The notes: generated from the sequence alone by a model not told the origin. DNA of 64,000 nucleotides from Nilaparvata lugens (GCF_014356525.2 NC_052518.1:4630162-4694161), one strand, 5' to 3'. Counted from the first letter of the stretch, positions 47,085 through 57,523 are shown. Translations and numbers: made by a program.

Positions 47085-47971
47085 TATACAGAGTGAATCA
47101 TAATATGTATGGGGACACCTCAATAAGTTGGAGACTGTTGAACATATAATACTGCAGCTTCCAGGATAAGTTATTGGTCAAATACTCCACCTTTTGACAT
47201 ACAACTAAATTTCAACCCCTCATAAGGGGGTGACTTAGGGGTTGTAACTCGAATATTTCAAATGTAAACACCCATTGTGTGGTACATCATTTTGAAGGCC
47301 TTTTTCGAACAAGAAAGTTGGCATCGATTAAAATGTTCTATGATACTTGTATCCAAAATGGCGGCTGATTGAAGTTTCAGTTTTTGAAGAAATGGGGGGT
47401 TGTAGCTCAAATATTTTGAATGTAAACACCTATTGTGTGATACATCATTTTTAAGGCCTTTTCAAAACTAGAAAGATGACATCAATAAAAATGCTCTATG
47501 ATACTTGTATCTTATTTTAAAGAAATAATTGATAAATTTTAATCAGTCGCCATTTATCATAGAGCATGTTCATTGATGTCATTTTTCTAGTTCTAAGAAG
47601 GCCTTTAAAATGTTTTATCACACAATGAGTGTTTACGTTCAAAATATTTGAGTTACAACCCCTCATTTCTTCAAAAACTGAAACTTCAATCAGCCGCCAT
47701 TTTGGATACAAGCTTCATAGAACATTTATGTCAGTAACGACTTTCATGTTTTTAAATGGCCTTTAAAATGATGTACTACACAATGGGTGTTAACATTAAA
47801 AATATTCGAGTTACAACCCCTAAGCCACCCCCTATGAGGGGTTGAAATTCAGTTGTACGTCAAAAGGTGGAGTATTTGACCAATAACTAATCCTAAAAGT
47901 TACAGTATTATTTATCTACAACAGTCTCCAATTTATTGAAGGGTTTCCATACATATGACTCACTCTGTATA
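47085..47971. mobile_element. Foldback element C, 887 bp
   Basis: The termini TATACAGAGTGAATCATAAT and CACTCTGTATA are inverted, and the whole left half (to about 47510) pairs with the right half (from about 47530). Each arm contains two diverged tandem units around 'ttacaacccct' and CAAAATGGCGGCTGATTGAA. No coding frame. TA at both edges fits a TA target. Confidence 0.85.
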
Positions 47972-48227
47972 ACAAAATACACTTAAGAATGGCTTTAGAA
48001 GAGTTTAAACTAAATGGGTTGTGATAAAATGATATTATACATGATAAATTTAATTGTGTTCGAATAATTTCCTAGTACTAGAAGAAAACGGGATAATTTC
48101 AGTAGTCCTGGAAGGAAAACTGAATATTTGGAGACTCAGTTTTGAGTTAGTGTACACATTGCATTATAGCCTCAATCGTTGACATAAGGTGCACATCAAG
48201 AAAAATATATTTTAAAAAATGAATGTT
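47972..48227. other. No gene recognised
   Basis: Unassigned AT-rich spacer between two foldback elements. Confidence 0.3.
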
Positions 48228-48639
48228 CAATATTTTTTTTTATGTAGTTGAGAAGTTGATATTGTGGTAATTATTCATATTGAATGAAAAAGACTAAGGA
48301 ATTGTCAAAAAACCACTGATTTATTGATAATTAGAAAGACCGGTTTCGGTTATTACACCATTGTCAATCTCTGATAAACTAAAACTAAATACAAGAGCAG
48401 CAGAATTTATACTAGTAGGCGAGTACTGCTATTGGTCGAGGGCATGAACGCCTGCCATTGGCCTAGCTAGACAGTCTCCTCCCCATCAACAGTGTGACAA
48501 AATGGCGGCTGAAGCAACAGAATCGCCATGATAATAAAATTTACTTTTAGTACAAAATAAGAACCAAGAAAACAAGTGTGAAAGATAATAAAACAAATAT
48601 GTAAATGGAAAAACTATTGACTAATGTATGCTTACAATT

Positions 48640-48906
48640 TTATGATAAAACTAAATTCGTAGTGTTGTACTGGTTGAAATGAATCTGGTCATTTAAACTA
48701 TACTGGGAATTTTCCTTAATTAATCTTGTTATTTCTAAAGCCTCTAGAATATTCAAAGATCTGCCTTTGTTATTAACAAATAACATGTGCATGTTAATCT
48801 GGTCATCTAAACTATACTGGGAATTTTCCTTAATAAATCTTGTTATTTCTAAAGCCTCTAGAATATTCAAAGATATGCCTTTGTTATTAACAAATAACAT
48901 GTGCAT
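48640..48906 (-). pseudogene. Penelope-like ORF C-terminus, duplicated
   Basis: 88 codons on the minus strand in which a 44-residue block is repeated: NNKGRSLNILEALEITR, then SQYSLNDQIHF and a stop shortly after. The pattern 'NKG..L.ILEALEI...SLNDQ' resembles the end of the GIY-YIG-containing region of Penelope-like proteins as I know it; no catalytic GIY or YIG residues are retained. A third copy lies on the plus strand at about 48909-49046 with E/D and L/V changes and ends at TAA. The class is inference from this short match. Confidence 0.5.
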
Positions 48907-48908
48907 GT

Positions 48909-49046
48909 TAATAACAAAGGCAGATCTTTGAATATTCTAGAGGATTTAGAAATAACAAGAGTAATTGAGGAAAATTCCCAGTATAGTTTAGATGACCAGA
49001 TTCATTTCAACCAGTACAACACTACGAATTTAGTTTTATCATAAAA
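48909..49046 (+). pseudogene. Penelope-like ORF C-terminus, right arm
   Basis: About 45 codons on the plus strand, the mirror of the minus-strand frame: NNKGRSLNILEDLEITRV, then SLDDQIHFNQYNTTN and LVLS before a TAA. It begins at the dimer junction, so no upstream coding sequence exists. Confidence 0.5.
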
Positions 49047-49424
49047 TTGTAAGCATACATTAGTCAATAGTTTTTCCATTTACATATTTGTTTTATTATC
49101 TTTCACACTTGTTTTCTTGGTTCTTATTTTGTACTAAAAGTAAATTTTATTATCATGGCGATTCTGTTGCTTCAGCCGCCATTTTGTCACACTGTTGATG
49201 GGGAGGAGACTGTCTAGCTAGGCCAATGGCAGGCGTTCATGCCCTCGACCAATAGCAGTACTCGCCTACTAGTATAAATTCTGCTGCTCTTGTATTTAGT
49301 TTTAGTTTATCAGAGATTGACTATGGTGTAATAACCGAAACCGGTCTTTCTAATTATCAATAAATCAGTAGTTTTTTGACAAATTCTTAGTCTTCTTCAT
49401 TCAGAATGTTCAATACTTTATATT

Positions 49425-49890
49425 TGACCAGCCGGTAACCCGTGCTCCGCAAGGGTCTAATCAGAATATTGTCAACTACGGAACTCTTACTGGAATCTTA
49501 AATAGTTTGAAATAGGCCTATAACCATCCTCGGTGAATCAAGAATCTCTATGGAAAATTTCAAATTGATCAGTTGAGTAGTTAAGACGTGATGATGCGTC
49601 ATTCGTGAATATCCTATTCCGTACGTGTATAAGCCAGCAGTTCCTTTCCTTTATAGTGTAAACCTTTAAGACCTTAAATGAGCCTGTTGTGCCTTTCCTC
49701 ATGTTAAGTATTTGTACACACTGTGATAAATCAATGAATAAATAAATAAATACTTGGACTAGCAGGTAACCCGTTCTTTGAAAGGGTCTCTTCAGATCAC
49801 AAATGGATGGAATTTAGTTTTATAGTTCTTGCTGATATTGAAAGTATCAACTAGTACAATATTCACAATAGAAAAACGATTTGGTTGGGC
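49425..49890 (+). repeat. Dispersed repeat R, two heads
   Basis: One full unit (CCAGCCGGTAACCCGTGCTC ... TACGTGTATAAGCC, 49427-49655) and a second head at 49757 (GGACTAGCAGGTAACCCGTT), which is cut by the LINE at 49905. Confidence 0.6.
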
Positions 49891-49904
49891 TTTCATCTTA
49901 GGTG

Positions 49905-50990
49905 AACTTTGCATCACAAATTCAATGAATCTAACTGCTATGAGTATCATTCTAATTGGATGAAAACGAGAAGTGGGGTCCCCCAGGGATCAGTACTCGG
50001 TCCCCTTCTTTTTGTGCTCTATATAAATGACTTACCTTCTTACCTTGAACCAGCAAAAAGTGTTTTATATGCAGACGATGTTAGTATTTTACTAAAAAGC
50101 GATAGTCAGCCCAATGCCGAACTGGAGAGCAAAGCAGCACTTATTAAATTACAGAAATGGTTAGCTGCTAATATGTTAATTCTGAACAAAGAAAAAACCA
50201 AAGAAATACCTTTTCGAACTACTAAGGGGGGTAGCTTGGAAATTGAAGGCAATAATATAGATTCTGTAAGTAGTATAAGAGTTCTTGGAGTGGTGATTGA
50301 CTCTGATCTTTCATGGAAACCACATCTGGAATGCCTGAAGGCCAAACTAAATTCAGCAATTTTTATTCTTAGAAACCTGAAGGTTTCTCTGGATTCAATG
50401 GCTTTTAGAAGTGTGTATTTCGCCCTGTTTCACTCCAAGAACTATGGAATTATTTTTTGAGGTAATTCTAGCAGTGTAGTGGAGGTGTTTAGACTTCAGA
50501 AGTGGGCATTGAGGGTGATGATAGGGGAGTCAATCCGAACTAGTTGTAGGCCCTATTTCAAAAAACTTGGAATTCTCCCACTTCCTAGCCTATATATTCT
50601 GGAAACAATCTGCTTTTTAAAAAACACAAATGAATTTAATACAGGAGAAACATTTCACCAATATTCGACCAGATACAGGAATAATTTGAGAGATGATGCA
50701 CACCGTAGTACTATGTATGAGCGAGGGGTAAGGAGTTCAGATATCCGGATGTACAACTTATTCCCATCTCACATAAAAGAAAAGTCTGGTAAAGCTTTCA
50801 GATTTTTATTGAAAAAAGAGCTGCTATCCATATGTGCCTACTCAGTGGAGGAATACAAAGATTTTTACAAACCTCAAGATGGAGGTTTGAGAAGATAGAA
50901 AACATGTTACTGTTTGATTAATGACAAATTGACATATCCTTACACCCCTTTTACAGGTGGTCAGTGGATGAGATAATACTAATACTAATG
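49905..50990 (+). pseudogene. LINE reverse transcriptase with a single in-frame stop
   Basis: In one frame from 49909 to 50898: GVPQGSVLGPLLFVLYINDL near residue 24, YADD at residues 54-57, LNKEKTKEI, RVLGVVIDSDLSWKPHL, the VYFALFHSKNYG helix, then TGA at 50458 where relatives have Trp (IIF-stop-GNSSS). The tail follows: HQYSTRYRNN, NLFPSHI. 50461-50898 stays in the same frame. A 3' UTR ends in TACTAA repeats near 50970-50990. The 5' RT fingers and the endonuclease are missing. Jockey-type by motif order. Confidence 0.88.
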
Positions 50991-51528
50991 AATTTTTTTT
51001 CAATCACTCGATTTATAATTAACTTCTTAACCAAGATGGAAATAGGTCTTCAACTTTCCTCGGTAAATTGAGAACCCTCATGCGAAATTTCAAGTTAATC
51101 AGTTCAGTAGTTTAGTCGCGATATGCGTCAAAAATGTATTTCATTCGTATCCCATACATGTATAAGCCCATTCGTTCCTTCACATATATATTATAGATGT
51201 AGGAGAAGAAGGAGATATAGATAGAAGAAGAAGGAAATATAGATCGGAAAAGAATAATAAGAAGATATAAGATAAAACCGTTGCATACTATTCTTCAGTC
51301 ACTCACAAGCAAAGTATAACAAACTGAAAACCTGGCGAATTTTAAACTTGATAAACTGAGAACTTGTGGTACCCTGAAATATTGAAAAAACTAGAAATGG
51401 GTCTGTAACCATCCTTGCTGAGTTGAGAATCTTTGTGCAGAATTAGAAGTTAATCAGTTTTTCTTATAAGCCGTTCGTTCCTTTATTATATAATTAGATA
51501 TTATAGATTGTGGATTATAAATTATAGT
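50991..51528 (+). repeat. Dispersed repeat R, two more partial copies
   Basis: 50991-51190 and 51330-51490 both carry 'gt(a/c)ttcaac/taaccatcctt', 'aatttcaagttaatcag' and 'cgttcctt(t/c)a.tata' in the order seen at 49425. A purine-rich AGAAGAAGG tract lies between them. Confidence 0.55.
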
Positions 51529-51529
51529 T

Positions 51530-51700
51530 GTGAAAATGATTAAGGACTGAAAGTTTTGTGAAGACTTAAGACTTAACCTATTTTGGACTATGTGTAACCT
51601 TATCTAAATTTGGGAGAGGAATAGCACAAGGTTACCTTATTTTTTCCTCGCTATCATTTTGATGATGTACTTATTGTATAGAAAAACGATTTGGTTTGAA
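51530..51700 (+). repeat. Dispersed repeat with GGGAGAGGAATAGCACAAGG
   Basis: Shares a 130-bp segment with 32810-32950 (including GACTATGTGT and 'cctcg.tatcattttgat') and, more diverged, with 10490-10620. Non-coding. Confidence 0.6.
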
Positions 51701-51982
51701 AACGTTTTGGATATAATAATTCATTCATTCAATCATTGAAGAATAAAGATAAATCTGAGTGGAATTTAGAATCACAAAGCAGATAAAGTCTGCTTGATGT
51801 CCCTGGAATTCCCGAGTTGTAGGATAACTGACCAGAAGTACAATGATACTGTAGAAAATTCAGTAAAATAAAGTGAAGGTTTTTGACTCTCACGAGAAGT
51901 ATATCGTGGAAAGTAATACGTGACAGAAAAGCGAGTAAAAAATAATAGCCCATATCCCAAGGAATAATCGTATTATTGTTAC

Positions 51983-52100
51983 ATGGAGACCCAACGGGAT
52001 TTGGTCAGCAGATTGGTATTCTTCGACAATCCCTGGAGAAAAAGCGAAAAGGTGAAGGCAGGTCATATTGATTTTATGTCACACATACGAGAAGAATACG
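51983..52100 (+). pseudogene. Small ORF interrupted by a LINE, left part
   Basis: An ATG at 51983 opens about 39 codons (METQRDLVSRLVFFDNPW, then charged sequence to IREEY) that stop at the LINE insertion. Across the 9-bp target duplication (52092-52100 and 53198-53206) the reading frame resumes in phase and runs to TAA at 53316, giving about 76 codons before insertion. The protein is not recognised. It may be a host exon, part of a Helitron (a 3' end lies at 53691), or a chance frame. Confidence 0.3.
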
Positions 52101-52641
52101 ATGATTGATTGATTGATTGATTGAGTACTTTATTTATGTAGATTACAATATATACTGGCTTATACACTTATATACAATAGCTTACAATACAGCAAAATTA
52201 TAGATGAATTTACATAATATAGACTAAGAAAACAATTATTGAACTGTCTATGATATGAAAAAGCAGTTTGTAATATAATAACTATAGATAATAATCATAT
52301 TGTTATGCATCTACATAAATTGGCGGAGCTTTGGACATATCAATGTCCATTCTTCGGAAAGAATATTAAAAATATCCTCCCCACTAACTCTCTACCAAAA
52401 CGTTAATTTCGTTATTTAAACTAAGGATTTATTTATTAATGGAAATATTGTAAAACTTTTAATCAATATGAATATTAAAGAGAAAAAAAAAAAACAGAAA
52501 ATTGATAGAGTAAAATAATTATATAGGTAGATAAGATCAAATAATTGATTAATAAAATGAAGTAGGCTGAAAGTAGATCAGGGTTATCAACTTTCAGTAA
52601 TATACAGCAGTATGCAGTGGATAATTGAAATAACATGAGTT

Positions 52642-52710
<69 letters not shown>

Positions 52711-53197
52711 TACAATTCGTTCTATAACATGGTTTAAAGGTTTGTATTTGTGGGATGGGTGGGGGATGGATGTAATGTGATCGTTCTAGGGCCGGACAGT
52801 TTCAGTCATTTGTTCCAAAAGATGTTTTTTTCAAGTTAGGATGAAGCTCGCTCGGCTCTCGATGGCCCTGATAGAAACAGGAAGTGCATTCCATGCACGA
52901 CAGGCACTGACTAAGAAGGATTTTGTGAAAATAGTAGTTCGATGATTGGGTATCCTTAAAGTACTTACTCCGGTTCTAGTATGTGAAGCATCTTTCCTCC
53001 TACCTTCAGAGACAAATTTGAAATCATCTTTAAAATAGTTCGGATTACCGTATTTCAAGATATCTCTAACAAGCTTGACTATTCGAAAAAACCTCTGATC
53101 GGGAAGCTTTAATGTTGAACTAGCAATGTGGGCTGGGGTGATATGATCATGGCGTTGGAGAGAGTAGACGATATGATAAGTGAATCAATAACAATTC
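52101..53197 (-). mobile_element. LINE, 5'-truncated, with 9-bp TSD
   Basis: AAGAATACG flanks both sides. The coding remnant at about 53180-52831 (minus) begins LQRHDH, runs DQRFFRIVKLVRDI and ends HTRTGVSTLRIPNHRT...SACRAWNALPVSIR, the very C-terminus of a Jockey-like RT. The long 3' UTR matches 24900-25437 and contains the (AT)n tract at 52644-52712. The 3' end is a (TCAA)n tail at 52103-52125. Confidence 0.88.
52640..52715. repeat. (AT)n microsatellite
   Basis: About 70 bp of AT repeats with two AAT slips, inside the 3' UTR of the LINE. The related copy at 24900 lacks it, so it expanded here. Confidence 0.9.
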
Positions 53198-53389
53198 AAG
53201 AATACGCATCTGTGAAATCAATATCCGTTTCGATCCTGATCGATTGCAGGCATTCAATTCCCAGCAAGCTGCATTCAACTATAACTAAAAATACAAACTG
53301 CTGCACAACTAACTAAGCACACAGAAAGTCCATATTGAGATGTACTTGCAAATACTGATTGTTGGATAATTTTCATAACAAAATTGTGC

Positions 53390-53497
53390 ATCAGATTAAG
53401 CTATGGTTAACCATACCTGAGGAGGCGTGGCTTGGTGATACTTGGTGATCCCAAAATTGATGTAATGTAATGATTATAAATAAATAAATAAATACCA
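53390..53497 (+). mobile_element. LINE 3' tail, plus strand
   Basis: GGAGGCGTGGCTTGGTGATA followed by 'gtaatgattataa' and an (AATA)n tail at 53477-53494. No coding part. Confidence 0.4.
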
Positions 53498-53691
53498 AGT
53501 GTTGATCTTATGGAAATCGCCTTATCACACCGTTTCACGCCATGCCCGATTCAGTGTGTGTGGGATCTTCCATTCAAGCCAATCAGCAAGAAGCACCTGG
53601 ATGCGAAATGCCGCATCGCGCCTCCTCCAGCTAAAGTTTGTCATGAGATGCATCAACTATTTGGCGGTACGAAGTTCGCCGGGCCAGCTAG
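53498..53691 (+). mobile_element. Helitron 3' end, second family
   Basis: Ends with the hairpin GGCGGTACGAAGTTCGCC followed by GGGCCAGCTAG and then T, a standard Helitron 3' terminus. Overlapping frames of 63 and 78 codons at 53499-53735 run through the terminus and are not called, although captured host sequence is possible. The 5' end was not found. Confidence 0.7.
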
Positions 53692-54176
53692 TATCAAATA
53701 AATGGTTTCCATATTGGAAGAAACGTTCAAAGTAGGTTATAGATAGATAGATTTAATTCTTTTGCTATCGGACTATACAGTCATCAGCAACGTCAATAAA
53801 ATATTCATAACACTTAACACTTGATTTATTATAAATTATGTGTGAAAAACTCCTCCAAAGAATAGAAGGGGTTTGCACGCAGAAGATCGAACAGTTATTT
53901 GCCGAACAAAGAGACTGGATAATTTTTTATTGACTCTGGCAACCTATTGTAGACCTTTGTTCCTAAGACGTGATGGGGCTTCTGTACTTTGGTTAATATT
54001 GTACGTTGGGTATCAAGTTGTTGTCTTTGGCGGGTGTTGTATGAATGAACCATACCTCTTGTGTTCATTTTACACTTATTTTTATGTATATACAAGGCAA
54101 CAACATAAATATATTGGTTGTAAACCGTTAATATTCCAAGACAAACAAATAACGGTTTACAATGTTCCTGAAGGAG

Positions 54177-54998
54177 TGGCCGTAGTCGAGTGGATCAAAT
54201 TCAAATTCAAATTCAAATTGTTTTATTCATAAAATATTACATATTCACAAAATATAAAAGTGTTATAAATTACATGAATAAATTCTCCCTGCCTGGAGGA
54301 TTTGTCCGTGTGCAGGGAGGAGTCGCAAATTATCAGACAGAGGGCAAACACTAGCAATAATAAAATAGATTACAAACTATGAATAATAAATAAATTTGAA
54401 AGAATAATAAGAGAGTTTATTTTAATAATAAATTTTGAAACTAAAGATAGAAAAAAACAATAAATAAATAAAATAAAAGTGTCAGCTCGACGGCGGTTAA
54501 AGGGCTGAGTTGGGAGTAATATAGCTTTATTAGCGTGGTACTGTGTGTAATATTTGAATGTTATTCTGTGTTCAGAACTAGAAATATTCATCTATATGGA
54601 GAATGTAGAAGAGCCTCCGCAGCATCTGAACCGATGCAGAGCAGCCACCCGGTCACTCTCCGCTTGTAGACGGCAACGCTAACCCCCTCAGTAGTTGAAA
54701 TCTCGGCCGGTACATTACGGTAAAGCCAATGGGCTAAATGAAAACAGTTTCTAAGGTTGAATTGAATTACTTAAACGGGATGGCTGGTTTCATGATTCAG
54801 AGGCCCGGGTTCAAATCCCGGCCCGGGCAAGATATTTATCTCGGGCCACTCCCGTGTTTCGGATGGACACGTTAAGCCGTCGATCCCGGCTGCCTAAAAA
54901 GCAGTCGTTAGGTCATGTCAGAGGCCCTGAAATTGATCAGTTGCGACCTGAAAACTCTGACACCAGACCTGAGCTAGCCAGGTCACTCGATATTATTA
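54177..54998 (+). mobile_element. SINE family 1, itself interrupted
   Basis: The head GGCCGTAGTCGAGTGGATCA lies at 54179-54198 and the rest of the same SINE (GATTCAGAGGCCCGGGTTCA ... (ATT)n) at about 54777-54998. AATGTTCCTGAA at 54165 and AATGTTCCCTGAA at 55006 are its target duplication. The B box GGGTTCAAATCC is intact, but the A-to-B-box spacing is destroyed by the 577-bp insert, so Pol III transcription from this copy is unlikely. Confidence 0.85.
54199..54775 (-). mobile_element. LINE-like 3' tail inside the SINE
   Basis: Begins with (AATTCA)n, the complement of a (TTTGAA)n tail, then UTR-like sequence on the minus strand. The right portion (54600-54775) is GC-richer and contains ACGGCAACGCTAACCCCC and 'ctcggccggtacattac'; its origin is unknown. 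No target duplication was seen. Confidence 0.5.
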
Positions 54999-55560
54999 TT
55001 ATATAATGTTCCCTGAAAGTGGTCCCCACTATTATCCTCACAGCTTTTTTTCTGGAGAAGAAGAACACCAGAGACATTCGACTACTTCCAGCCCAGTGTA
55101 GGATACCATATGACAAAAGACTGTGGAACAAACTGAAATATGCCATACGCAAATAATCATTCGACAGTAATTGGTTCTTGAGGCATCTTAGGTTGTTCAA
55201 AATTTCAAGCCGATGCTTTGATAACTTAAGCCGATTACTGTCTATTATTAGTGTGTTGTTGGGAGTGTAAGACTGGCACAGTATGAGAGACTACCAGCTA
55301 CACATAGATGTTGACAGTTGACTCTTGAGACATCTTATGAGGTAGATAGACTTTGAGAGCTTGCCACTAAGATTTCTACAATGAGGCTCCCATGTTAATC
55401 TTTGGTCTATGTAGACGCCCAGGAACTTACTTCATGTTTCTCCTATGGACTGCTGAGGGTCAGCTCTGTGTTTTAAGCCACATATGAGAGTTTGGGTCTT
55501 ATTATCATTCATGGAGAATCCGTTTGCCTCCAACCACTCACAGGTCTCTCTCTTGTATAG

Positions 55561-55760
55561 CTGCGAGCACTTGAAACCACTGGAATATTTGATTATCTTC
55601 CGGTATCAGATATGTGATTGGAGGAATATGAATTTATTCATCATATCAGAGAATGAGTAAATAAGATACATGTTTGCTAAATTGGGAGAAACGTTCAAAG
55701 CAGGTTATAATTGTAGCTGCAAACACTTGAAACCACTGGAATATTTGATTATTTTCTGAT
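55561..55760 (+). repeat. Host-side direct repeat flanking the LINE
   Basis: CACTTGAAACCACTGGAATA occurs at 55569 and 55730. GGGAGAAACGTTCAAAGCAG at 55685 matches 53715 on the far side of the LINE. The LINE therefore inserted into one unit of a pre-existing duplication of about 160 bp. Confidence 0.7.
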
Positions 55761-56370
55761 ATCAGAATACAGATTGGTATTGAATGTTTGATATTGTAAC
55801 TTGGAGTGAATAGGATGCTCACTTCAACGAGCATTAATCAAATAAGCCAACGGCAGGCAAGCAAAGCACTGGAAATAATTTCAAATAATAATTAACGTCA
55901 AATATCTCAACGGAAGAGAACTGTTTGTCTGAATATTTGGCATTATCTCACCACACGTGTGCTTGATCCTCCGATTTTCCTCTTAGAAACAAAGCAATAT
56001 CATTCATTCATTTGTTCATGCTTCGCTAATCCCGCCGCAACAAACAATATATGAGAAACTGTTGCTAAAACTCGCTTACTCAGAGCACGCGCCAAACGCT
56101 TTTGATTGTTTAGTGAATCAATTCTGTTGAATTATTATTTCGAATTCGAAGAAGAACTTATTATAATAGACTTGTTATGAGAGACCTCACCGATATAGAG
56201 TTTGGGACAATGTGAAACATGAATGTTCTACATGCATGGATTCTATTCCATCTCTCTCTGCATAAACAAAGGTGTCATGTGAATCCGAACAGTTGCTTCA
56301 AATTCGCTTCAGTTGGTAAAATCATTATGAGCGGAGAAACTTCAGGTTGATTCAAATCTATTCAAAAGTG
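55761..56370. other. No gene recognised
   Basis: Unassigned sequence of near-average composition, without open frames of note. Confidence 0.3.
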
Positions 56371-56560
56371 TTGATTCTAATTCAAATTCAAATTCATTTA
56401 TTTGCCATAAAATAATCAAATTGAAAAGTAACTTTGGATCAAAAGTTTAGAATTAGAGTTTCCTCAGACTGAAGATGACTAACAACAGGTCGCAACGTCG
56501 GCACTGCTAAAAAGTTAGTGTCTCCACTTCTAGTGTGTTTAGTGAAAATTAAAAATGAAT
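56371..56560 (-). mobile_element. LINE/Penelope-like 3' end with ribozyme-like motif
   Basis: Starts with (ATTCAA)n, then UTR-like sequence. On the plus strand CTGAAGA (56469-56475), GAC/GUC stem strands, then GCAACGTCGG resemble the order of a hammerhead core (CUGANGA, stem II, GAAA), with one core mismatch. Confidence 0.3.
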
Positions 56561-56809
56561 AGTAGCAAAGAATGAATTATCAACTGAGATATCAATAACG
56601 TGAATTCCACCCTATCAGGAACTGGTGACCAAGAATGAAAAATCAATCATTTTATTGGTCATAAAAGAACAATACAAAATTGTAAGCAATAGGCTTCGTC
56701 AATAATAAGTAACATATCACAAGTTGGACTATAAAAACGAACAAATTTACAAATACACATTGAAATATTGTAGTAAAATATCACAAGTTGGACTATAGAA
56801 AAAGTTTTT
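56561..56809. other. Short direct repeat, otherwise unassigned
   Basis: ATATCACAAGTTGGACTATA occurs at about 56715 and 56778. Confidence 0.4.
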
Positions 56810-56980
56810 CATAAAATGAATGTATCTTGGAGTAAAGTTTACAAGAACTATCCACTATACCAATGTAGACCCTTCTTCATGTTCTGTAGATGTTGAACAT
56901 GTGTGACTTTTGGAATCGACTTGAATCTTGAAGGTAAACTCCAACCTACAAAATTATATGGAAACCGTTGTCAGTCATCA
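56810..56980. repeat. Dispersed CTTGAATC repeat
   Basis: Matches 10780-10930: GAATGTAT...., 'gtagatgttgaa', CTTGAATCTT(G/C)AAGGTAAA and 'caacctacaaa'. Confidence 0.6.
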
Positions 56981-56981
56981 A

Positions 56982-57510
56982 TCTATATATAAAACCGAAA
57001 TGGCACTCACTCACTGACTAACTGACTGACTGACTCACTCACTCGCAGAACTAAAAATCTACCGGACCAAAAACGTTCAAATTTGGTAGGTATGTTCAGT
57101 TGGCCCTTTAGAGGCGCACTAAGAACGTATTTGAAAAAAATTCCAAAGATACGCCCAGAATCTGCGTTTTCCAGCGGTTTTTAGCGTTTTCTCAGCTTTA
57201 TCGAGAACAAATGAACAGAAAATGTTCAAATTCACTACAGAAGCTCAGCTGAAGTGTAATAATGTTGTGTTGGAAGGAATTTAAAATAACGCCAAAGATA
57301 CGCCCGAAATTAGTGGTTTTTTTGCGCTTCGGTGATCGAATCGAGCGAGGTACTTTGACTTACTGATGGAATGAAGCATGCTCAAATGAAAAATGCAGGC
57401 GAGCGAAGCTAGCCCGCTGATCTCATTTTTGGACGATCCAGTCGGAGGGTCCAGGGGGCGGAGCCCCATGGCCAGACGGATAAGGCGAGCGAAGCGAGCC
57501 TGACGGCTAG
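56982..57510 (+). mobile_element. Complete non-autonomous Helitron, 529 bp
   Basis: Begins TCTATATATAAAACCGAAAT after an A and ends with the GGCGAGCGAAGCGAGCC hairpin and TGACGGCTAG before a T, the canonical A-TC...CTAG-T arrangement. A CTGACTGACT-rich stretch follows the 5' end. No Rep/helicase is encoded. The 3' half matches 38690-38970. Confidence 0.8.
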
Positions 57511-57523
57511 TGTAGAGTATATG

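Larger units (their letters stand above)
48228..49405. mobile_element. Penelope-like element, 1.2 kb head-to-head foldback
   Basis: Two inverted 3' halves of one element meet near 48900. Each arm, read outward, has an open frame end, a UTR with AAAATGGCGGCT and 'agaatttatactagtaggcgagtactgctattgg', then ACCGGTTTCGGTTATTACAC and a terminus ending 'gaattgtcaaaaaacc'. The arms are nearly identical over about 500 bp. The left arm additionally carries a 146-bp tandem duplication of the coding end (48686-48796 and 48797-48906). Inverted partial dimers are a known habit of Penelope-like elements; the class call rests on the encoded C-terminus. Confidence 0.7.
53744..55560 (-). pseudogene. LINE reverse transcriptase split by a SINE
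   Basis: The minus-strand RT starts near 55560 (WLEANGFSMNDNKTQTLI region with stops), continues through FLGVYIDQRLTWEPH and the 55200-55006 frame (MAYFSLFHSLLSYGILHWAG, then KAVRIIVGTTFREH). It resumes at about 54164 to 53895 (HSYNTRQRQQLD, then NRLPESIKNY). The two halves join in register if 54165-55005 is removed. The 3' end is a (CTAT)n tail at about 53744. Several stops and frameshifts make it dead. Confidence 0.8.

Noticed and set aside
53499..53735. Frames of 63 and 78 codons near the Helitron end
   Set aside because: They run through the Helitron terminal hairpin, which is structural; captured host sequence is possible but unsupported.
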